A DNA stretch of 46,773 nt from Sulfurovum sp. (GTDB lineage Bacteria > Campylobacterota > Campylobacteria > Campylobacterales > Sulfurovaceae): the NCBI GenBank assembly GCA_027045015.1, contig JALUBF010000023.1, positions 65,713 to 112,485 of the forward strand. Direction: 5' to 3'. The notes under the pieces were generated by a model, which searched no databases, had not been told where the DNA came from, and worked only from the letters and a program-made list of their open reading frames with translations. A program made the position numbers and the translations under genes. Below, one piece after another: positions 42,920-46,773 of the stretch (position 1 is its first letter; each line of letters starts with the position of its first letter).

Positions 42920-43796
42920 TGTTACCCTTATAGCCTATATAATTGACAAACTATTTGGTGAATTTACTTTTATACGTCACCCTGTAATAATAATGGGAGA
43001 CTACATAAAATGGTTTGAGAAAAACTTCTATGAAGATGATGTTTTTAGAGGAGTTTTATTAAACTTAACTCTTATATCTATTGTAACTATAGTAGTATGC
43101 TATTTATCTATCTTTATTAGATATATATTTCCAGAGTATATTGGATATATCTTATTAGGTACTATAGCATCAACAACCATTGCTTCAAAAATGTTATACA
43201 CTTCAGTTAAAGATATATTAAATAATCCACAAAATATTAGATATTTAGTAAGCCGTGATACTAAAGAGTTAAGCCAATCAGAGATCAATAAAGCATCTAT
43301 AGAGACATATGCAGAAAATCTAAGTGATGGTGTAGTAGCACCTATATTTTATCTACTTTTTTTTGGTCTATGTGGTGCTTTTGTCTATAAAGCTATCAAT
43401 ACATTAGACTCAATGGTAGGTTACAGAAATGATAGATATGAAAAATTTGGTAAATTCTCTGCTAAGTTAGATGATATAGCAAACTATATTCCAGCTAGAA
43501 TTACGGCATTGATTATTGTTATTTTATCTATGAAGAGTAAAACATTTAAATTTTATAGATATGGCAAACTTCATGAAAGTCCAAATGCAGGTCACCCTAT
43601 CTCAGCTATGGCACTATCTTTAGATATTAGACTTGGTGGAGATACATCATATTTTGGGAAAATTAAAAAAAAACCATATTTTGGAGATGGTAAAAGCGAT
43701 ATAAATAAAAAAGATATAGAAAATGCACTTAAATTACAGCCAAAATTAGATATATTTATTGTTATATTTTTACTATTTAATATTTTTATTAAATAA
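42909..43796 (+). CDS. cbiB: CbiB, adenosylcobinamide-phosphate synthase
   Basis: Membrane enzyme of 295 residues that joins the aminoalcohol phosphate to adenosylcobyric acid. It has several membrane segments (VLLNLTLISIVTIVVCYLSI, IFYLLFFGLCGAFVYKAIN) and the family motifs NKASIETYAENLSDGVVAP, NTLDSMVGYRNDRYEKFG and SPNAGHPISAMALSL. The start is GTG at 42909, 11 bases before the cobQ stop, fitting the family N-terminus; no ATG is available near it. Confidence 0.93.
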   Translation: MYFNVTLIAYIIDKLFGEFTFIRHPVIIMGDYIKWFEKNFYEDDVFRGVLLNLTLISIVTIVVCYLSIFIRYIFPEYIGYILLGTIASTTIASKMLYTSVKDILNNPQNIRYLVSRDTKELSQSEINKASIETYAENLSDGVVAPIFYLLFFGLCGAFVYKAINTLDSMVGYRNDRYEKFGKFSAKLDDIANYIPARITALIIVILSMKSKTFKFYRYGKLHESPNAGHPISAMALSLDIRLGGDTSYFGKIKKKPYFGDGKSDINKKDIENALKLQPKLDIFIVIFLLFNIFIK

Positions 43797-43813
43797 ACAT
43801 AAAGGATTTAATT

Positions 43814-44206
43814 ATGAGATACCTCATATCACTACTATTTACTTTGGCTACTGCAAATGCATCTGATAACATATCTATGGATAACTCGCAAATTATTCTT
43901 AGTCTAACATCTTTATTGTTATGGATAATTATCTTATATACTTATTATATATATAAATGCAATAAAGGGAAAACTCTTTTAAATAAATGTAAAACAGAGT
44001 TAGAAGAGCTAAATCAAAAACATATAGATCTTGAAAAAGATATAGTTCAAAAAGACTCTAAAATAGAAAAAGATATAATTGAACTCAATCATACTATTGA
44101 CAATCTAAAACATCAAATACATGAGGGTACAAAAAATCAAGTAGTATTAAAGATTGAAGAGCTTGAAAGAAAACGTCAAAATCGACAAAATAAATCTTTA
44201 AATTAA
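43814..44206 (+). CDS. membrane-anchored coiled-coil protein in cob operon, unknown
   Basis: Unrecognised protein of 130 residues. A signal-like start (MRYLISLLFTLATANA) is followed by a transmembrane segment at about residues 28-47 (ILSLTSLLLWIIILYTYYIY) and an ~80-residue highly charged coiled coil (ELEELNQKHIDLEKDI, KIEKDIIELNHTIDNL). AAAGGA precedes the ATG. It lies between cbiB (17 bases upstream) and a second coiled-coil gene (12 bases downstream), inside the cobalamin operon. No cobalamin role is known to me. Confidence 0.75.
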   Translation: MRYLISLLFTLATANASDNISMDNSQIILSLTSLLLWIIILYTYYIYKCNKGKTLLNKCKTELEELNQKHIDLEKDIVQKDSKIEKDIIELNHTIDNLKHQIHEGTKNQVVLKIEELERKRQNRQNKSLN

Positions 44207-44218
44207 TAGGAGTTTATA

Positions 44219-44863
44219 ATGGCAAACCTAACTACAGAGATAGTACCTATAATAAAAGAACCTCAAGAGTTAATAGATAATCAAATATCTACTGAAAATT
44301 CTAAAGTAGAAGTTGTTACAGCATTAAGTATGCTTGATAATATCTATAAAGGTAATATCAATAACTATGCTAATCAACTTCATGAGTTTACATATAAAAT
44401 AGAACAAATAAATGCTCAATTAAAACCTCTATACGAAGCATTGAAACCTCATCAAAAATCACTAGAGATAATAGAAAAAGATATAGATTATGCATTAAGA
44501 ACCTTAGAAAATCTTACCGAAAAATGGTGTCAGAAATATATGATTATCAATGAATTAGATAGTGAACTAAGTAATCTAAAACATAATTTGAGAGAAAGAA
44601 AAAAAATCCTTCAACATCGAAATAAAGATATTGAAGATATAGATTCAGAGATAGAAGATATTGAACTACCATTATTACAAAATGAACTTGAGAAACAAAA
44701 TATATTGATGCTTATAGAACCAATAAACGAGAAAATACTAGAATTTAAAAATTCGATAAAAAAGATAGAAGCTCAAAAACATTATATTGAATCATCACAA
44801 CTTCATAATCTATCTTCCAAACATAACCAAGAGCAAGAGATAGACGAAACTTTACCTCAGTAA
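44219..44863 (+). CDS. cytoplasmic coiled-coil protein in cob operon, unknown
   Basis: Unrecognised, soluble, almost wholly helical protein of 214 residues with long heptad-like stretches (NYANQLHEFTYKIEQINAQL, LKHNLRERKKILQHRNKDI, SEIEDIELPLLQNELEKQ) and an acidic, Gln-rich tail. It has a strong AGGAG ribosome-binding site, and its stop overlaps the cobS start by one base, so it is translationally coupled to a cobalamin gene. It may pair with the membrane coiled-coil protein encoded just before it. Function unknown. Confidence 0.77.
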   Translation: MANLTTEIVPIIKEPQELIDNQISTENSKVEVVTALSMLDNIYKGNINNYANQLHEFTYKIEQINAQLKPLYEALKPHQKSLEIIEKDIDYALRTLENLTEKWCQKYMIINELDSELSNLKHNLRERKKILQHRNKDIEDIDSEIEDIELPLLQNELEKQNILMLIEPINEKILEFKNSIKKIEAQKHYIESSQLHNLSSKHNQEQEIDETLPQ

Positions 44864-45609
44864 TGAAAGAATACTATCTAGGTCTAAAATTTAGCTTTTC
44901 ATACTTTAGCATACTTCCTGTAAGATTTGCTAAAGATGATGACCTATCTACCCATAAAATTTTAGCCTCTATGCTATTTTTTCTTCCTCTTGTTGGAATA
45001 ACTTTAGGTAGTATAAGTTTAGCTATATTTTATATGCTATATTCACTAGAGTGGCTTAGTGCCATTGTAGCTAGTATAGCATATATGATGCTATATGGTT
45101 TTTTACATACTGAGGCTATTATGGACGTAGCTGATGCCATATATGCCAAGCACTCTGGAAAAGATGCTTATGCAGTTATAAAAGAGCCTACTGTTGGAGC
45201 TATGGGTGTACTTTGGGCTGGTTCTATGCTAATACTTAAGATTAGTGCTATTGTATATCTACTAATGTATGGTAAATATACAATATTTCTATCGGTACTA
45301 TTGGTAAGTCGATTAGGGCTTTTACTACTATTTTTTACACAAGAGTTTCATTCTAGTTTCATAACCAAACTTCAAGAAGAGTTTAATAAGAACTATCTTG
45401 TAGGTTCACTCTTGCTATTTACACTTATGGGATTACTACTTAGCTCTTGGCATTTTTTGATACTTCTTGGTAGTGGATTGATTTTTACATATTTATTAGT
45501 AAATTTTCTTAAAGAGAAACTAGGATTTATCAATGGTGATGTTTTAGGTACAACTCTTGAGAGTACAGAGATAGTATTATTTGTATTGGGAGCTATACTA
45601 TGGCATTAA
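44863..45609 (+). CDS. cobS: adenosylcobinamide-GDP ribazoletransferase CobS
   Basis: CobS joins adenosylcobinamide-GDP with alpha-ribazole (phosphate) in the inner membrane. 248 residues with about six hydrophobic segments. Family phrases are GLKFSFSYFSILPV at the start, the metal-binding LHTEAIMDVADAIYA (His..Glu..Asp..Asp) and KEPTVGAMGVLWAGSM, and the end has FINGDVLGTTLESTEI. It overlaps the coiled-coil gene by one base and cobC by ten bases. Confidence 0.93.
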   Translation: MKEYYLGLKFSFSYFSILPVRFAKDDDLSTHKILASMLFFLPLVGITLGSISLAIFYMLYSLEWLSAIVASIAYMMLYGFLHTEAIMDVADAIYAKHSGKDAYAVIKEPTVGAMGVLWAGSMLILKISAIVYLLMYGKYTIFLSVLLVSRLGLLLLFFTQEFHSSFITKLQEEFNKNYLVGSLLLFTLMGLLLSSWHFLILLGSGLIFTYLLVNFLKEKLGFINGDVLGTTLESTEIVLFVLGAILWH

Positions 45610-46121
45610 CCCTTTTACGACACGCTTCACTATCTAAAGAGCATCAAAATCGTTACAATGGTTGGTCAAATTTAGAGATAGACCCCCTGCTCTTTGATTA
45701 TGAAAAAATAGAATCTATAAAAAAACAGAAGTTTGATACGATATACTCTTCAGACCTCTTAAGGTGTCAACAAACTTTAAATATGATAGGTATAACTGAT
45801 TATATAGCAGATAAACGTCTAAGAGAAGTACGCTTCACTAAGGAGATAGAAGGACTTAGTTTTAATGAGATAGAGAAGCTCGACTCCTATAAGATAGAAT
45901 ATACAAAAAATATAGATATATGGTACAACTATATATGTGCAGAAACACAAGAGCATTTTAAGAGTAGAATAAAAGCATTTTTAGATGAGCTACCAAAAGA
46001 TAAAGAGATACTTATCTGTTCACACGGTGGTACACTTCGAACAATGATGTCCATATTGGGATATACTAAAGATAAGATAGATTACTTAGAGAATATAAGG
46101 ATAGAAAATGTCATACAGTAG
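45600..46121 (+). CDS. cobC: CobC, alpha-ribazole phosphatase-like
   Basis: Histidine phosphatase of 173 residues. The phospho-acceptor His8 lies in LLRHASLS (RHA instead of the usual RHG), and SDLLRCQQT, EVRFTKEIEGL and SHGGTLR form the rest of the active site. In the cobalamin pathway, CobC removes the phosphate from alpha-ribazole phosphate or from adenosylcobalamin phosphate. Overlaps cobS by ten bases and the following gene by fourteen. Confidence 0.9.
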   Translation: MALTLLRHASLSKEHQNRYNGWSNLEIDPLLFDYEKIESIKKQKFDTIYSSDLLRCQQTLNMIGITDYIADKRLREVRFTKEIEGLSFNEIEKLDSYKIEYTKNIDIWYNYICAETQEHFKSRIKAFLDELPKDKEILICSHGGTLRTMMSILGYTKDKIDYLENIRIENVIQ

Positions 46122-46527
46122 TTGGTTTCAAGAACATGGAAAGAAGCATCAAAAAATAATGGCTAAACTTACTCATCTAAATAGTGATGAAGTTATAGCC
46201 TACTTTAGATTTGAAAATATGGTAAAAAGTGAACCTGACTTCTGTCCACTCTATAAAAAAAATAAAAAATGCCATGATATAGATAATCTAAACTGTTACC
46301 TGTGTGCTTGTCCTAACTTTAGATTTAATGATAATGGATTTAAAAAAATAGAAGATAAAACTCTCTACTCTAAATGTAGTATAGACTCAAAAGATGGAAG
46401 CAAATATATTGGTGATGATGCCATACATCAAAACTGTGCAGGTTGTCTAGTTCCTCATCACGAAAAGTATATAAAAAAGCGATTTAGTAGAGATTGGTTT
46501 GAGATAATGAGAGAGGTATCGCCCTAA
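46108..46527 (+). CDS. cysteine-rich small domain protein
   Basis: A 139-residue protein with eight cysteines in the pattern FCP...KCH...NCYLCACP...KCS...NCAGC, matching the 'cysteine-rich small domain' family that is often linked to cobalamin operons. A metal or cluster may be bound; the function has not been established as far as I know. It overlaps cobC by 14 bases and is the last gene of the operon. Confidence 0.88.
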   Translation: MSYSSWFQEHGKKHQKIMAKLTHLNSDEVIAYFRFENMVKSEPDFCPLYKKNKKCHDIDNLNCYLCACPNFRFNDNGFKKIEDKTLYSKCSIDSKDGSKYIGDDAIHQNCAGCLVPHHEKYIKKRFSRDWFEIMREVSP

Positions 46528-46591
46528 CACTTTCGTTTTCCTTTTTTTAGGATAAAATCTAAAAATCTATACAATAAAATAATATTGATAA

Positions 46592-46642
46592 TAAATAGCC
46601 AACCTCTAAACTGCTTTAGATGATTGGAATTTCAGCTATTTA
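46592..46642. terminator. possible terminator, nested inverted repeats
   Basis: An outer 8-bp repeat (taaatagc / gctattta), CCAA/TTGG and an inner hairpin TCTAAA-ctgc-TTTAGA are nested between the convergent ends of the cob operon and the L,D-transpeptidase gene. No T-run is adjacent, so the role is a guess. Confidence 0.3.
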
Positions 46643-46773
46643 GTTATTAAAATTTAACTTCTGTATCTTATCATATCCATATATATCAGAGTATATATGC
46701 AATAATCCTTTGTCATCTACATAAGTTGTTAAATAGACAGTATGTACAGGTAATCTTCTTGATATAGATAAAT
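46640..46773 (-). CDS. L,D-transpeptidase (YcbB-like), C-terminal fragment
   Basis: The minus strand is open from 46773 to a TAA at 46640-46642, 43 codons of the 3' end of a gene starting beyond the window. The fragment SRRLPVHTVYLTTYVDDKG followed by HIYSDIYGYDKIQKLNF resembles the C-terminus of YcbB/LdtD-type murein L,D-transpeptidases, where PV(H/Y)xxYxTAxVDxxG...DIYGxD is a common pattern. Such enzymes make 3-3 cross-links in peptidoglycan. The catalytic Cys is outside the window, so activity cannot be judged. Confidence 0.75.
   Translation of the reverse strand, partial: LSISRRLPVHTVYLTTYVDDKGLLHIYSDIYGYDKIQKLNFNN

Noticed and set aside
1-46773. CRISPR arrays, insertion sequences, prophage, attachment sites
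   Set aside because: No regularly spaced repeats, transposase, integrase or phage structural genes were found; the Fels-1-like name of the 11958 gene refers to its family and does not imply a prophage here.

Overview
The window is an AT-rich bacterial chromosome segment, most likely from a member of the Campylobacterota (Sulfurovum/Sulfurimonas-like). The reasons are a MurF with a long membrane N-terminus behind an alpha/beta hydrolase, a ~400-residue DapD, an atpB gene away from other ATP synthase genes, a tsaE-lptB pair, a DUF6172 protein, and promoters that are mostly a lone TATAAT box. Genus is inferred from gene content only. Nearly the whole segment is coding. No rRNA, insertion sequence, phage or CRISPR array was seen; the only RNA gene found is tRNA-Arg(CCT).

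Layout. 1-2171 (-): murF (3' end outside the window), alpha/beta hydrolase, thioredoxin-like protein. 2277-3014 (+): YebC regulator. 3051-4646 (-): YbiT-type ABC-F ATPase. 4738-7887 (-): a tight run of ppk2, lolA, a membrane coiled-coil protein, an ArsC-like reductase and a TIM-barrel-like lipoprotein. 8188-10824 (+): valS. 10856-13865: an envelope region with a beta-barrel-like protein, a YcgJ/Fels-1-like secreted protein and a FadL-family porin. 13904-15579 (-): DUF6172 and RhlE helicase, divergent from tRNA-Arg. 15817-19273 (-): a pqi lipid-transport operon with PqiA split into two genes, PqiB and PqiC.

19313-26927 (+) is the most unusual part. After a diacylglycerol-kinase-like gene come a PqqD-like protein, a CarB-like ATP-grasp ligase, a fold-III PLP decarboxylase with an altered substrate motif, a urea-transporter/M23-peptidase fusion, an outer-membrane barrel, a TPR protein and an OmpR-type regulator lacking the phospho-acceptor Asp. 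Spacing suggests one or two transcripts. Together they look like an undescribed pathway that makes or modifies an amino-acid-derived compound and moves it, or a cell-wall product, across the envelope. This function is inference.

26969-38804 is mostly housekeeping: APC permease, HAD phosphatase, psd, a DnaQ-like exonuclease, a TrkA-C (RCK_C) protein that appears to start at ATA, tgt, atpB, a TIGR02757 protein, lptB, tsaE, trpD, an S4 protein and dapD. 39039-46527 (+) is a cobalamin late-pathway operon (cobT-like, cobU, cobD, cobQ, cbiB, cobS, cobC, Cys-rich protein) interrupted by two coiled-coil genes of unknown function. The window closes with the 3' end of an L,D-transpeptidase gene on the minus strand.
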